DNA of 64,000 nt from JBHJGS01 sp050331575 (GCA_050331575.1 JBHJGS010000012.1:7832-71831), one strand, 5' to 3'; positions 8,628 through 17,777 are shown, counted from the first letter of the stretch. The notes: generated by a model not told the origin, from the letters alone. Made by a program: numbers and translations.

Positions 8628-10184
8628 ATGGGTGCTTTAGAATCTCTCCAGAAGAGAATCGGTGGTCTCTTCTTGATCTATTTGTGGGCGCATCTTGTCA
8701 CCGTTCCATTGATGGGCCTCGTCTTAGACCAGCCCGTTCTCGGCGCAATGTTGCTGACGCTGTTTTTCTGCGGCGCCGCACAAGTCGTGTTTGCTTGGCA
8801 GGGATCAGGGCCGGCTTATCGGGCCACTGCTACGGTGGCTTCGGCGGGCATCGTGGCGTCGATGGTCTACATGCTGCGCGGCCACCCGTTTCAGATCGAT
8901 ATGCACATGTATTTCTTCGCCGCGCTGGCATTGTCTGCGGCCTTTATTGATCGGGCCGCCTTGGTCGCAGCCGCGGCCTTCGTTGCGGCGCATCATTTGA
9001 TCTTGAACTTCACGGTGCCGGCGTTCGTGTTTCCAGACGGGGCGAATTTCATCCGGGTGCTGTTTCACGCGATTGTCTTGATCGCGGAAACCGCTGGCCT
9101 GATCTACATCGTCGACCAGGTGCAGCGGGCGTTCGGGCGCACCGATCAGGCTCTGCGCGAAGCCGAGACTGCCGCACAGGACGGCCTGGCGCGCGCGGCG
9201 GAAGCCGAAGCGGCGCAAATCGAGGCAACAGCGGCGCGCGATGCGGCCCAGGCGGCGACGCAGGGCGTGGAGGCCGCGCGGGCGGAATTGGAATCCCTGG
9301 GGCAGAAGCAACGAGATCTGGTGGCAGCGCAATTGACCGATCTGAGCCAGGCGGTGGAACAGGCTCTGGCCGAGGCGGTCGGCCGGGTCTCCGATCAGAC
9401 GCGGCAATCGTTGGGAGCCGCTGACCGGCTGCGCCAGTCCACCGACAAGGTGGCAGGATTCGTCCAAGACGCTGCCGGCGCCTCGGACACGGCGCGGCAG
9501 AATACCAGCACCGTGGCCTCGGCCGCGGAACAGCTGAAAGCCTCGATCGACGAGATTTTGCGGCAGATCCAGGGCACCAATGACCGCATTCAGCGCACGC
9601 AGGGAACGGCGCAGGAAACCCAGCAGACCGTGCATGGCCTCACGGAAGCGGCGACGCGTATCCGCCAGGTGGTCGGCCTGATCGACGAGATTGCCGAACA
9701 GACCAATTTGTTGGCGCTCAACGCCACGATCGAGGCCGCCCGCGCCGGTGAGGCCGGTAAGGGCTTTGCTGTCGTTGCCGGCGAGGTCAAGTCGCTGGCC
9801 AACCAGACGGCGAAATCGACCCAGGAAATCAGCGGCTTTGTGGATGATATGCTGGCGGTGGTCGATCGCGCCGCCACAGCGATTACGGAGATCGGCCGGC
9901 AGGTCAATGAAGTCGCCGACGCGGCCAATTCCATTGCCGCTGCCGCTGAACAACAAGGCGCTGCCACCGGCGAGATCGCGCGGTCGATCCTGCAGGCAAC
10001 GCAGAGCGTGGAAACCGTCGGACGCCATGTCGGTGCCGTCGCTGACGAGGCGCAGGGCAATGCCGGACTGGCCGCGGAAATGGTGGAGCAAGCGGAGCGG
10101 ATCAATTCCGAAGTCGGCGCTATTCAAGACGAGATTGGCAGCCTGATCCGGACCGTCACGAGCCGCACTGGTCCCTCCTCCTAA
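8628..10184 (+). CDS. Methyl-accepting chemotaxis protein with a multi-helix membrane sensor
   Basis: The product (about 518 residues) is a chemoreceptor that controls CheA through CheW. The first 170 residues form about six membrane helices with no large periplasmic domain. They carry clustered histidines: GHPFQIDMHMYFFA, AAHHLILNFTVP and VLFHAIVLIAE. A coiled coil rich in Ala, Glu and Gln follows (residues 180-250). The signalling hairpin tip is typical: EQTNLLALNATIEAARAGE then GKGFAVVAGEVK. No CheW or CheR-tether motif is seen. The start is uncertain: an in-frame GTG at 8610 precedes the ATG at 8628, and neither has a strong ribosome site. No che genes are nearby, so this is an orphan receptor. 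Confidence 0.9.
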   Translation: MGALESLQKRIGGLFLIYLWAHLVTVPLMGLVLDQPVLGAMLLTLFFCGAAQVVFAWQGSGPAYRATATVASAGIVASMVYMLRGHPFQIDMHMYFFAALALSAAFIDRAALVAAAAFVAAHHLILNFTVPAFVFPDGANFIRVLFHAIVLIAETAGLIYIVDQVQRAFGRTDQALREAETAAQDGLARAAEAEAAQIEATAARDAAQAATQGVEAARAELESLGQKQRDLVAAQLTDLSQAVEQALAEAVGRVSDQTRQSLGAADRLRQSTDKVAGFVQDAAGASDTARQNTSTVASAAEQLKASIDEILRQIQGTNDRIQRTQGTAQETQQTVHGLTEAATRIRQVVGLIDEIAEQTNLLALNATIEAARAGEAGKGFAVVAGEVKSLANQTAKSTQEISGFVDDMLAVVDRAATAITEIGRQVNEVADAANSIAAAAEQQGAATGEIARSILQATQSVETVGRHVGAVADEAQGNAGLAAEMVEQAERINSEVGAIQDEIGSLIRTVTSRTGPSS

Positions 10185-10538
10185 GGGCCGAGAGCTGTAC
10201 AATCTCGCGGGACTTCACAGTGTCACAAAAAATTAAACTGCGCCCCGCGCTGAACGCTCGCAATCGCGCAAAAAGATGGACACGGCAGGCGCAATAGAAA
10301 TTCTTCAGTCGTTTCAAAATGTGCGTCGATCCTGTTTTCTGCCTTAGCGTTTGAGAGCTTTCGCCAATCCGATGACAGCCGTTGCGCCGGCGCCGATTTC
10401 AGCGCTGCGAAAAGCGATTTCTGCAAGGCCCATGACTTTTCATTCCCGATCGGTTAGGCTAAGGGCCGCGTTGCGGGGGGCGCTGACCGGCGCCTGCTGA
10501 CGTTCCTGATTCATCTGAACCAAATGAAAGGGTCTGCC
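10185..10538. other. Intergenic region upstream of the betaine operon
   Basis: This gap of about 350 bases separates the chemoreceptor from the betaine genes. It holds one candidate micro-ORF on the minus strand (10344-10433) and an inverted repeat GGCGC/GCGCC near 10479-10492. I see no tRNA, riboswitch or convincing sigma-70 promoter. It must contain the promoter of the plus-strand methyltransferase operon. Confidence 0.5.
10344..10433 (-). CDS. Candidate 29-residue hydrophobic micropeptide
   Basis: A short ATG-to-TAA frame encodes a 29-residue peptide starting MGLAEIAFRSAEIGAGA and ending with a basic tail (KALKR). It is composed of small and hydrophobic residues and could be one membrane-associated helix. 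The ribosome site is poor (GGGAATGAAAAG). The reading frame uses plausible alphaproteobacterial codons, but a frame this short can arise by chance. It diverges from the betaine operon. Confidence 0.25.
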   Translation of the reverse strand: MGLAEIAFRSAEIGAGATAVIGLAKALKR

Positions 10539-11396
10539 ATGAGCGGTGCAAGGCCAATGGTCGCGTCTAAGCGGCCCCGGCAAAAAGTTGGGCATGACCG
10601 TCCAAAGGCACAGGATTTCGGGCAAAACCCCACCTCTGTGCGCGATACCGACCATTATCAGGCGGAGTATGTGCAAAGCTTTGTCGAAAAGTGGGACGAA
10701 TTGATCGATTGGGACGCGCGCGCCGACAGCGAGGGGCGCTTTTTCATCGACATGCTGCGCGCGCGTGGCAAGGAAAGCGTGCTGGATGTGGCCACGGGCA
10801 CCGGCTTTCACTCCGTGCAATTGCAAAAGGCCGGGTTTCAGGTCACCAGCGTGGACGGGTCTGCAGAGATGCTGGCCAAAGCGTTTGAAAATGGTTGCCG
10901 GCGCGGCCTGATCCTGAAAACCGCCCATGCCGATTGGCGCTGGCTGAACAGGGATATTTTGGGCAAATATGATGCCATCATTTGCCTGGGCAATTCCTTC
11001 ACGCACTTGTTCGACGATGATGATCGCCGTCGCGCCCTGGCGGAATTCTACGCCGCCTTAAAGCATGATGGGGTGCTGATCCTGGATCATCGCAACTATG
11101 ACCGTCTGCTCGATCACGGTCAGGCGTCCCGCCATAAATATTATTATTGCGGCGATCAGGTCACCGCGGAACCGGAATATGTGGACGATAGCCTGGCGCG
11201 CTTTAAATACTCCTTCCAGGATGGCTCGGTCTACCATCTGAATATGTACCCGCTGCGCAAGAAATATATGCGCACGCTGATGCGCCAGGTTGGCTTTCAG
11301 CGCGTGAAAACCTACGGGGATTTTCAGGAAAGCTTTGAGGATACCGAGCCCGATTTCCTTATCCACGTTGCGGAGAAAGCCTATCATGAAAGCTGA
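10539..11396 (+). CDS. gsmt: Glycine/sarcosine N-methyltransferase
   Basis: The enzyme methylates glycine to sarcosine and dimethylglycine with S-adenosylmethionine, the first half of de novo betaine synthesis in halophiles. The class I methyltransferase core is visible: VLDVATGTGFHSVQL (SAM motif I), then VDGSAEM, then IICLGNSFTHL. The tail HDGVLILDHRNYDRLLD and the Tyr-rich KYYYCGDQVT segment resemble the GSMT of Halorhodospira and Actinopolyspora. I start at 10539 because AAAGGG lies just upstream; an in-frame ATG at 10524 is possible. The last 11 bases overlap the next gene, which encodes the second methyltransferase, so translation is probably coupled. The gene symbol is a functional label. 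Confidence 0.92.
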   Translation: MSGARPMVASKRPRQKVGHDRPKAQDFGQNPTSVRDTDHYQAEYVQSFVEKWDELIDWDARADSEGRFFIDMLRARGKESVLDVATGTGFHSVQLQKAGFQVTSVDGSAEMLAKAFENGCRRGLILKTAHADWRWLNRDILGKYDAIICLGNSFTHLFDDDDRRRALAEFYAALKHDGVLILDHRNYDRLLDHGQASRHKYYYCGDQVTAEPEYVDDSLARFKYSFQDGSVYHLNMYPLRKKYMRTLMRQVGFQRVKTYGDFQESFEDTEPDFLIHVAEKAYHES

Positions 11397-12225
11397 GATG
11401 TCCGCCTCTTCCCGAGTTGCCGAAGATTATTATGACAGTGCGGATGCCGATGCCTTCTACGCCACCATCTGGGGCGGTGAAGATATCCATGTCGGGCTTT
11501 ATGATCCGCCGGATCTGCCGATCCGCGCGGCCAGCCACGCCACCGTGGAGCACATGGCCCGAACCGTGGGACCACTCAGCTCGGACAGCCACGTGCTCGA
11601 TCTCGGTGCGGGTTATGGTGGCGCGGCGCGCTATCTGGCCGAACGGTTCGGCTGCTCGGTGACCTGCTTGAACATCAGCGAAACCCAGAATGCGCACAAT
11701 CGCAAGCTGACCGAGGCGGCCGGCTTGGCCGACAAGGTGACGGTCCTGCACGGCACCTTCGAGAGCGTCCCGGCCGACGATGCCAGTTTCGATGTCGTTT
11801 GGTCGCAGGATGCCCTGTTGCATTCCAGTTGGCGCGAGCGTGCCTTAGCCGAGGCGGCGCGCGTGCTCAAGCCAGGCGGTCAGCTTATCTTCACCGATCC
11901 GTGCCAATCCGATGACTGCCCGGCCGGCGTGCTGGATGCGGTGCTCGACCGCATCCACCTGGACAGCCTGGGGTCCTTCGCCTTTTATCGCCAGGCCGCG
12001 GCCAAGCATGGGCTGGCTGAGAAAGGTGTGGAGGACTTGACCGTGCATTTGGGGCGGCATTACGCCCGCGTCAGACAGGTATTGGAAAGCCGGTATGAGG
12101 AAATGACGGCGAAATCATCCAAGGCCTATGTCGACCGCATGATCGCCGGCCTGCAGCATTGGGTCGACGGCGCGTCCCGCGGCTATCTGGCCTGGGGCAT
12201 CTTGCACTTCGTCAAGCAGCCGTAA
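11386..12225 (+). CDS. sdmt: Sarcosine/dimethylglycine N-methyltransferase
   Basis: The enzyme completes betaine synthesis by methylating sarcosine and dimethylglycine to glycine betaine. The N-terminal segment DSADADAFYATIWGGEDIHV is characteristic of SDMT, and the SAM-binding motif is VLDLGAGYGGAARYL. The acidic post-I segment and the DVVWSQDALLHSS motif fit the family. The ATG at 11386 lies within the end of the upstream gsmt gene. Length, 279 residues, is normal. The pair occurs mostly in halophilic bacteria, archaea and algae; a two-gene GSMT-SDMT route is less common in alphaproteobacteria than the choline route, so transfer is possible but not shown by base composition. Confidence 0.92.
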   Translation: MKAEMSASSRVAEDYYDSADADAFYATIWGGEDIHVGLYDPPDLPIRAASHATVEHMARTVGPLSSDSHVLDLGAGYGGAARYLAERFGCSVTCLNISETQNAHNRKLTEAAGLADKVTVLHGTFESVPADDASFDVVWSQDALLHSSWRERALAEAARVLKPGGQLIFTDPCQSDDCPAGVLDAVLDRIHLDSLGSFAFYRQAAAKHGLAEKGVEDLTVHLGRHYARVRQVLESRYEEMTAKSSKAYVDRMIAGLQHWVDGASRGYLAWGILHFVKQP

Positions 12226-12233
12226 CGCTGTCG

Positions 12234-13757
12234 ATGCGTGCGGAGAATGGCTGGCTTAAGGGCCTGAACCCGACGGTCGCCCTTGTGTCCAAGGGCGTCA
12301 TCGCCGTCTTTGTGCTGTTCGGCGTGTTGATGACCGACACCGCCTCGGTCACCTTCACCGCCTTGAAGGACAATATCATCGCCGCGGTCAGCTGGCTTTA
12401 TATCGGCGGCGTGGCGGTGGCGCTGGTCATCGTCTTGTGGCTGATGGTCAGCCGCTTCGGCGCGATCAAGCTGGGCCGGCCGGAGGACAAACCGGAATTC
12501 TCGTTGTTCGCCTGGTTCTCCATGCTGTTCGCCGCCGGCATGGGCATCGGGCTGGTTTTCTGGAGTGTGGCCGAACCGATCACCCATCTGCACGGCACGC
12601 CGTTTTCGCCGGCGATAGACAATGAGCGCGCCGCGGAAGTGGCGCTGCGCGTGACCTATTTTCACTGGGGCCTGCACCCCTGGGCGATCTATGCCCTGGT
12701 CGGCATGATCTTCGCCTATTTCGGTTTCCGCCGCGGGCTGCCGCTGACCGTGCGCTCCGCTTTGTACCCGCTGATCGGCGACCGCATCTACGGGCCGATC
12801 GGCCATGGCGTCGACATCTTGTCGATCTTCGCCACCACCTTCGGCGTCGCCACCTCGCTGGGCTTCGGTGCAGCGCAGATCAATACCGGTTTGAACGCCC
12901 TGTTCGGGGTGGAGATTTCGTTGGGCTTTCAGCTGATGATCGTGGCGGTGATCACTGGCTTTGCCGTGATCTCGGTGGCGTCCGGCCTGGACCGCGGCAT
13001 CAAGCTGTTGAGCGAGGGCAATCTGTGGCTGTCGATCGGGCTGTTGGGCTTTGTGCTGGTGTTCGGGCCCACCGCCTATCTGATCGAGAGCTTTCTGCAG
13101 GCGACCGGGGATTATTTGCAGAATATCGTCTGGATGAGCCTGTGGACCGATGTGAATATGAATCGCGGCTGGCAGGCGGATTGGACGACCTTTTACTGGG
13201 GCTGGTGGATTTCCTGGTCACCGTTCGTCGGCATGTTCATCGCGCGCATTTCGCGCGGGCGCACCATCCGGGAATTCCTGTTGGGCGTCTTGTTCGTGCC
13301 CACCGTGCTGACCTTCTTATGGTTGGCGATCCTGGGCGGCACCGCCTTGCATGTGGAGCTGTTCGAGGGCGGCGGCATCGCCCAGGCGGTGGATGAGGAT
13401 ATCACGCTGGCGCTTTATGCCATGCTGGAGCGGCTCGATCCCGGTCTGCTGGGCTCGTTGATCGCCGGGCTGGCGACCTTGCTGATCGCGACCTATTTCA
13501 TCACCTCATCGGATTCCGGCACCTTGGTGGTCAACACCATCTTGTCGGTGGGTGATCCCAATCCGCCGGTTGGACACCGCGTGATCTGGGGGATCAGCGA
13601 GGGCGCTGTCGCTGCGATCTTGTTGGCCGCGGGCGGGTTGGCCGCGCTCCAGGCCGCAGCGATTTCCGCAGCCTTGCCATTTTCGATCATCTTGATCTTC
13701 ATGACCGCGGGCTTTCTGCGCGCGGTCACCCAAGAGGTGCCGAAATCGCCACGCTGA
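12234..13757 (+). CDS. BCCT-family betaine/carnitine/choline transporter
   Basis: This is a secondary carrier of the BCCT family, which moves quaternary ammonium compatible solutes with sodium or protons. About twelve membrane helices are visible. The family signature is clear: FYWGWWISWSPFVGMFIARI followed by SRGRTIREF, with the tryptophan box that binds the trimethylammonium group. Also typical are GMGIGLVFWSVAEP in the early helices and SSDSGTLVVNT later. The product has 507 residues and lacks a long regulatory C-terminal tail, so osmosensing is uncertain. It starts 8 bases after sdmt and surely belongs to the same operon. Uptake or recovery of leaked betaine is the likely job. Confidence 0.95.
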   Translation: MRAENGWLKGLNPTVALVSKGVIAVFVLFGVLMTDTASVTFTALKDNIIAAVSWLYIGGVAVALVIVLWLMVSRFGAIKLGRPEDKPEFSLFAWFSMLFAAGMGIGLVFWSVAEPITHLHGTPFSPAIDNERAAEVALRVTYFHWGLHPWAIYALVGMIFAYFGFRRGLPLTVRSALYPLIGDRIYGPIGHGVDILSIFATTFGVATSLGFGAAQINTGLNALFGVEISLGFQLMIVAVITGFAVISVASGLDRGIKLLSEGNLWLSIGLLGFVLVFGPTAYLIESFLQATGDYLQNIVWMSLWTDVNMNRGWQADWTTFYWGWWISWSPFVGMFIARISRGRTIREFLLGVLFVPTVLTFLWLAILGGTALHVELFEGGGIAQAVDEDITLALYAMLERLDPGLLGSLIAGLATLLIATYFITSSDSGTLVVNTILSVGDPNPPVGHRVIWGISEGAVAAILLAAGGLAALQAAAISAALPFSIILIFMTAGFLRAVTQEVPKSPR

Positions 13758-13830
13758 GCGGCCGGCTTGCGCGGCGAAATGTCCCTATGGCAAAGGGGCG
13801 CTTCGTCTTGACCGAAAGGCTTCGCCGTCC

Positions 13831-15066
13831 GTGACCCCGCTTGCCATCAGTCTGGAGGATGTCCGTGCCGCAGCCCGGACCATCCAGGACGCCATCGTCC
13901 GCACCCCGTCCGACCAGTCTTACACTCTGTCCGCCATGACCGGGGCGGATATCCGCCTGAAGTTCGAAATTTTCCAATTCACCGCCTCCTTCAAGGAGCG
14001 CGGCGCGCTGAACCGGCTAAGCGCGTTGAGCGCGGAGGAACGCGCCCGCGGCGTGATTGCCATGAGCGCGGGCAATCATGCCCAGGGCGTGGCCTATCAC
14101 GCCACCCGTCTGGGTATTCCTGCCACCATCGTGATGCCGCGCGGCACCCCCTTCACCAAGGTCAAGCGCACCGAGGAACTGGGCGCGGAGGTGGTGCTGA
14201 TCGGCGACAGCCTGGACGAGGCGCGGGCGGAGGCTGAGCGCATCCGCCAGGAGCGCCAACTGGTGTTCATCCACCCATATGATGATCCGCTGATCATGGC
14301 GGGCCAGGGCACGGTCGCGTTGGAATTTCTCGACCAGGAGCCGGATATCGATACCCTGGTGATCCCCATCGGTGGGGGCGGCTTGATCGCGGGATGTGCG
14401 GTCGCTGCTAAGGCGCTGAGACCGGACATCCGCATCTTGGGGGTTCAGTCAGAGGCGTTTCCCGGCATGAAGGCGGCCCTGGCCGGGCAGGAAATCAAGC
14501 CCGTGCGCCAAACTGTTGCGGAAGGCATTGCCGTGAAGCAGCCGGGCAAGCTGACACGGGACGTGGTCCGCCGGCTGGTCGATGACATCTTGATCGTTTC
14601 GGAGGATCGCATCGAGGAGGCCATCGACCTGTTCATGGAAATCGAAAAGGTTGTGGTGGAAGGGGCCGGGGCCGCCGGCCTGGCCGCAGTGCGTCAGTTT
14701 CCGGACTTGTTTGAGGGGCGCAAGGTGGGCCTGGTCGCCTGTGGCGGCAATATCGACCCGCGCACCTTGGTCGCCTGCGTCATGCGTGGACTGGTGCGCG
14801 ACGGTCGCATGTGCCGGTTGCGCGTGGCCACCTTGGATCAGCCCGGTGCCCTGGCGCGGGTCACGACCGCCGTCGCCGAAGCCGGTGGCAATATCATGGA
14901 AGTCTATCATCAGCGGCAGTTCGCCGCCACGCCGGTGAAATATACCGAGATTGAACTGGTCATAGAGACCAAGGACCGGCGCCATTCAGAGCGGGTGATT
15001 CGCGCCTTGCAGGATCAGGGCTTGGAGGTGAGCAACACCTCCAAGCTGGAAGGCTTTCGGACCTGA
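13831..15066 (+). CDS. ilvA: Threonine ammonia-lyase with C-terminal ACT domain
   Basis: The enzyme is PLP-dependent and deaminates threonine to 2-oxobutanoate, the first step towards isoleucine; TdcB-type catabolic relatives exist. The PLP lysine lies in TASFKERGALNRL near residue 50, the phosphate loop in IPIGGGGLIAGCA, and the asparagine loop in MSAGNHAQGVAYH. Residues from about 330 form one ACT domain (RVATLDQPGALARVTTAVAE), which suggests allosteric control. Length, 411 residues, matches the short ACT-bearing form. The start is a GTG at 13831. The 73-base gap from the BCCT gene makes co-transcription possible but unproven. Confidence 0.95.
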   Translation: MTPLAISLEDVRAAARTIQDAIVRTPSDQSYTLSAMTGADIRLKFEIFQFTASFKERGALNRLSALSAEERARGVIAMSAGNHAQGVAYHATRLGIPATIVMPRGTPFTKVKRTEELGAEVVLIGDSLDEARAEAERIRQERQLVFIHPYDDPLIMAGQGTVALEFLDQEPDIDTLVIPIGGGGLIAGCAVAAKALRPDIRILGVQSEAFPGMKAALAGQEIKPVRQTVAEGIAVKQPGKLTRDVVRRLVDDILIVSEDRIEEAIDLFMEIEKVVVEGAGAAGLAAVRQFPDLFEGRKVGLVACGGNIDPRTLVACVMRGLVRDGRMCRLRVATLDQPGALARVTTAVAEAGGNIMEVYHQRQFAATPVKYTEIELVIETKDRRHSERVIRALQDQGLEVSNTSKLEGFRT

Positions 15067-15073
15067 GGCGGAC

Positions 15074-15460
15074 TTACTGGCTGTTCAACGCCACCTCATA
15101 GTTGGCGTTCGGGCCGACCTTGAAGCCACAGCGGCCCTCGGCATCCATTTTCTCAAACGGGCACATCGACCGGCTGCCCATGGCATCGCCGACAATCTGC
15201 AATTCCGCGCGATCATCGGTCTCCACGGTGCAGCTGCCGACCACAAGATCCTTGAGCACCAGCGACGCGGTGCTCATGGTGCCGCGGCCATTTTCCTGCC
15301 GGGTCTTCTGACGGTCGCGGCTGTCGGTCCAATTGCAGGAAATGCTCCAGCTGCCCTTGCCGGACAGATCGAGAACCACGGTATCGGCGTGAGCGGCCAC
15401 CGGCGCCAAGACCAGTGCAAGGCCGGTCGCGACGGCACCGAGACGGACGGATTTGCGCAT
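15074..15460 (-). CDS. Secreted protein of unknown function
   Basis: The 128-residue product begins with a signal peptide ending PVAAHAD. The mature part of about 100 residues holds four cysteines (SISCNWTD, GSCTVETD, SMCPFEK and GRCGFKV) that probably form two disulfides, and it is predicted to be mostly strands. I chose the ATG at 15460 because AAGGA lies nine bases upstream; an ATG at 15469 sits right against that site. No family is recognised. It converges on ilvA with only 7 bases between stops. Confidence 0.65.
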   Translation of the reverse strand: MRKSVRLGAVATGLALVLAPVAAHADTVVLDLSGKGSWSISCNWTDSRDRQKTRQENGRGTMSTASLVLKDLVVGSCTVETDDRAELQIVGDAMGSRSMCPFEKMDAEGRCGFKVGPNANYEVALNSQ

Positions 15461-15729
15461 GGCAGACATTCCTTTTCTCCCCTAACGTAAAGGACCGGAT
15501 CATTATACCATTGCTTCATCGCGCAAGTCATGCCGCTCGGCATCGGTCGCAGGAAAAATGATCCGTGCCGCCCCGCAGCCGGCGCGATCCTCGATCCTCG
15601 CCATCTGACATCGGACCGTTGCGCGGCTTGCTGCCGCTGGGGGGGGCGACGCGCGCGGCCCGCTGCGCCTGTCCGCCCAAGCAATCGGAGCGGTCTGATT
15701 TCGCGGCCTGACGCACATGGCTGACACGC

Positions 15730-16716
15730 TCAGCCGGTCTCCGGAGAGCCGTCGGTCAAGGCCGCGCAGAGGGCCGGTTCCACCGGCCCCGCGCGCCAGC
15801 CCAGGCGGGTTTTGGCGTGGCTGCTGTCGATCCGGCGCGCATACTTGACCAGGCGCACGCCCTCAAGGCTTGCCACCGGCGGCTGACCGGTGGCCGCCGC
15901 CACGCCGCCGGCCAGCCGCGCCACCGAATTGGCCAGCCAATAGGGCAGCTGGCGCCGCGGCATCGGCTTGGCCGTATAGGGCGCGACCAGATCCATGACC
16001 TGCTCAAAGCTTAGATGACTGCCGCCCAACAAGAAGCGGTCACCGGTCCGGCCGTGTTCGGCTGCCAGAAGGTGCGCGGCGGCGACATCGGCCACCGGCG
16101 CCATATTGAACAGGCACGGCAAGTAGGCCGGGGGCGGCGCGGCGATGAGGTCCGCCAGCATCTTACTGGGCGGGGTAAGGCCGCGATCGCCTGGCCCGAC
16201 CGGTATCGTCGGATAGACGATCCGCACCGGCACGCCGGCTGCCGCGGCGGCCCGCGCCAGCTGCTCGGCCCGCCATTTCGAGCGGGTATAAGGTCCCGCC
16301 ATCGCGGTCAGCGGTGGCAGCGGTTGATCTTCCGCGATGGCCGAAGGGTCCGGGTCATTCCAACCGCGCAGGATCACTTCCGTGGAGGTATGCACCACCG
16401 CCTCGGGTCGGCTGCGCGCCAGGCAAGACAATAAGGTGCTGGTGCCGGCGACATTGACATGGGCATAGCAGCGGGGGTCGCGCTGCCAAAGGTGCGTGAT
16501 CGCGGCCAGGTGGAAAACCCAGCGCGCGCCCTGTGCTGCAGCGGCCAAGCTGTCGGCATCGGCCAGGTTGGTTGCCATGTGTGTCACGCCGTCGATCGTC
16601 TGGGGCAGGGGCGCGGGATCGACCACGCGCACCTGCCAGCCGCGCGCAACCAATTGCTGCACAAGGTGCCAGCCGATAAAGCCGCAGCCACCGGTTACCA
16701 TTGCGATTGCGCTCAT
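15730..16716 (-). CDS. NAD-dependent epimerase/dehydratase family protein (extended SDR)
   Basis: The product is an extended short-chain dehydrogenase of the kind that includes 3-beta-hydroxysteroid and nucleotide-sugar enzymes. The Rossmann motif VTGGCGFIGWHL is at the N-terminus. The catalytic YxxxK is YTRSK (residues 142-146) and a serine-bearing HTSTEV strand lies before it. Length is 328 residues. The C-terminal part (DLVAPYTAKPMPRRQLPYWL) resembles the dihydroflavonol-reductase and sterol-dehydrogenase-like branch. Its ATG overlaps the stop of the upstream propeller gene by ATGA, so the three minus-strand genes form one coupled operon. Substrate is unknown. Confidence 0.85.
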   Translation of the reverse strand: MSAIAMVTGGCGFIGWHLVQQLVARGWQVRVVDPAPLPQTIDGVTHMATNLADADSLAAAAQGARWVFHLAAITHLWQRDPRCYAHVNVAGTSTLLSCLARSRPEAVVHTSTEVILRGWNDPDPSAIAEDQPLPPLTAMAGPYTRSKWRAEQLARAAAAAGVPVRIVYPTIPVGPGDRGLTPPSKMLADLIAAPPPAYLPCLFNMAPVADVAAAHLLAAEHGRTGDRFLLGGSHLSFEQVMDLVAPYTAKPMPRRQLPYWLANSVARLAGGVAAATGQPPVASLEGVRLVKYARRIDSSHAKTRLGWRAGPVEPALCAALTDGSPETG

Positions 16717-17777
16717 GCCGCCTCGCGTCGCTCACACACCAGAAGCCCGCTGTCATATCCAGCGCCCGCGATCAACTGCTGGTCGGTCAACACGGCCGCG
16801 GTCGCACCGGATAGATGGCCCGCGCCCTGATACAGGCGCTGCGCGTCTCCGTCGGGCCGGATGCGCACGATCTGACTGGGCGCGGTGCCAATCAGGCCGG
16901 CGCGAAACAGCGCGTAGCGCAGCAGCCGCGGATGGCCCGCGCTGATCACGCCGCTAGGGGCGATCGCCAAATTGTCCGGCGCATGCGGCACAGGCACAGG
17001 GCTCAGCGGCCGTGCGTTCCAGCGACCGTCAGGATGCTGTTCTATGGCCAGCCGGCTCACTCGCCCCGCCCGTGTCTCTGCCACCCACATCAGGCCGCGC
17101 TCAGGGTCTATAGCCAAGCCGTTGGCGAACACCAGGGCGTCAGCGAGGCGTTCAAGCCGGCCGTGCTGCGCCACCAAGACGGCGCCGCTGGCGGCCCGGC
17201 GGGCATTCTCCCATAACCGATCAGGCCCGCCACAGGCGCGGCGATCCAGGCTGACAAACACGGTTTGCGCAGACGGCGCGGCCAATCCGTTGGCACTGCA
17301 AAGCCGGCGGTCTCTGAGCCGCTGAACCAGGCTGATCTGGCCATCGGCCAGGCGCCATTGCACCAGGTCCACCGGCGCTTGCCGGTCCGATCCGTGCCGG
17401 TCCAAACTGAACAGATGGATGTCCGCCCCCGCACCATGCACGGCTAAGCCGTGGGCACGCACGCCGCGAACCAGGCTGTCGGCTTGCAAGGCCGCGCCCG
17501 GCGCCAAGGGGAGGGTCAGGCGGTAAAGCCCTCCGGCCGGTGGGTTTGGGTGCCGACGGTCATAGGCGGCCAGAAACAAGCTGTTGCCGGCCTGGGCGAG
17601 AGCTTCAATTCCCGTTAACGGCCGGCCCTCAGCCACAACCGCGCTGTGCCGACACGCCGCCAACATGGGGTGAAGGAAAGCGGCGCCGGGCGGCCAGAAG
17701 ATGAGGGTGACGGCGAGCATCAGGGCGATGAGGCCGGTCACGGTGGCCAGCAGACCAAGCCGTCGTCTTCCCCTCAT
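16713..17777 (-). CDS. Membrane-anchored beta-propeller of the paraoxonase/SMP-30-like class
   Basis: The 354-residue product has one N-terminal membrane helix (RLGLLATVTGLIALMLAVTL) and a mature six-bladed propeller-like body. Blade motifs are ALVFANGLAIDPERGLMWVA and VPHAPDNLAIAPSGVISAG, which resemble the calcium-dependent arylesterase and strictosidine-synthase group (NGLA and DN for metal ligands). A lactonase or esterase activity is inferred. Both ends are coupled: the start overlaps the sulfotransferase stop by ATGA, and its own stop overlaps the SDR start. The ATG at 17777 is chosen for that overlap rather than a start 21 bases upstream. Confidence 0.7.
   Translation of the reverse strand: MRGRRRLGLLATVTGLIALMLAVTLIFWPPGAAFLHPMLAACRHSAVVAEGRPLTGIEALAQAGNSLFLAAYDRRHPNPPAGGLYRLTLPLAPGAALQADSLVRGVRAHGLAVHGAGADIHLFSLDRHGSDRQAPVDLVQWRLADGQISLVQRLRDRRLCSANGLAAPSAQTVFVSLDRRACGGPDRLWENARRAASGAVLVAQHGRLERLADALVFANGLAIDPERGLMWVAETRAGRVSRLAIEQHPDGRWNARPLSPVPVPHAPDNLAIAPSGVISAGHPRLLRYALFRAGLIGTAPSQIVRIRPDGDAQRLYQGAGHLSGATAAVLTDQQLIAGAGYDSGLLVCERREAA

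Noticed and set aside
10223..10426. 67-codon minus-strand frame in the gap before the betaine operon
   Set aside because: It has no ribosome site or motif, and a shorter frame in another phase looks more protein-like.
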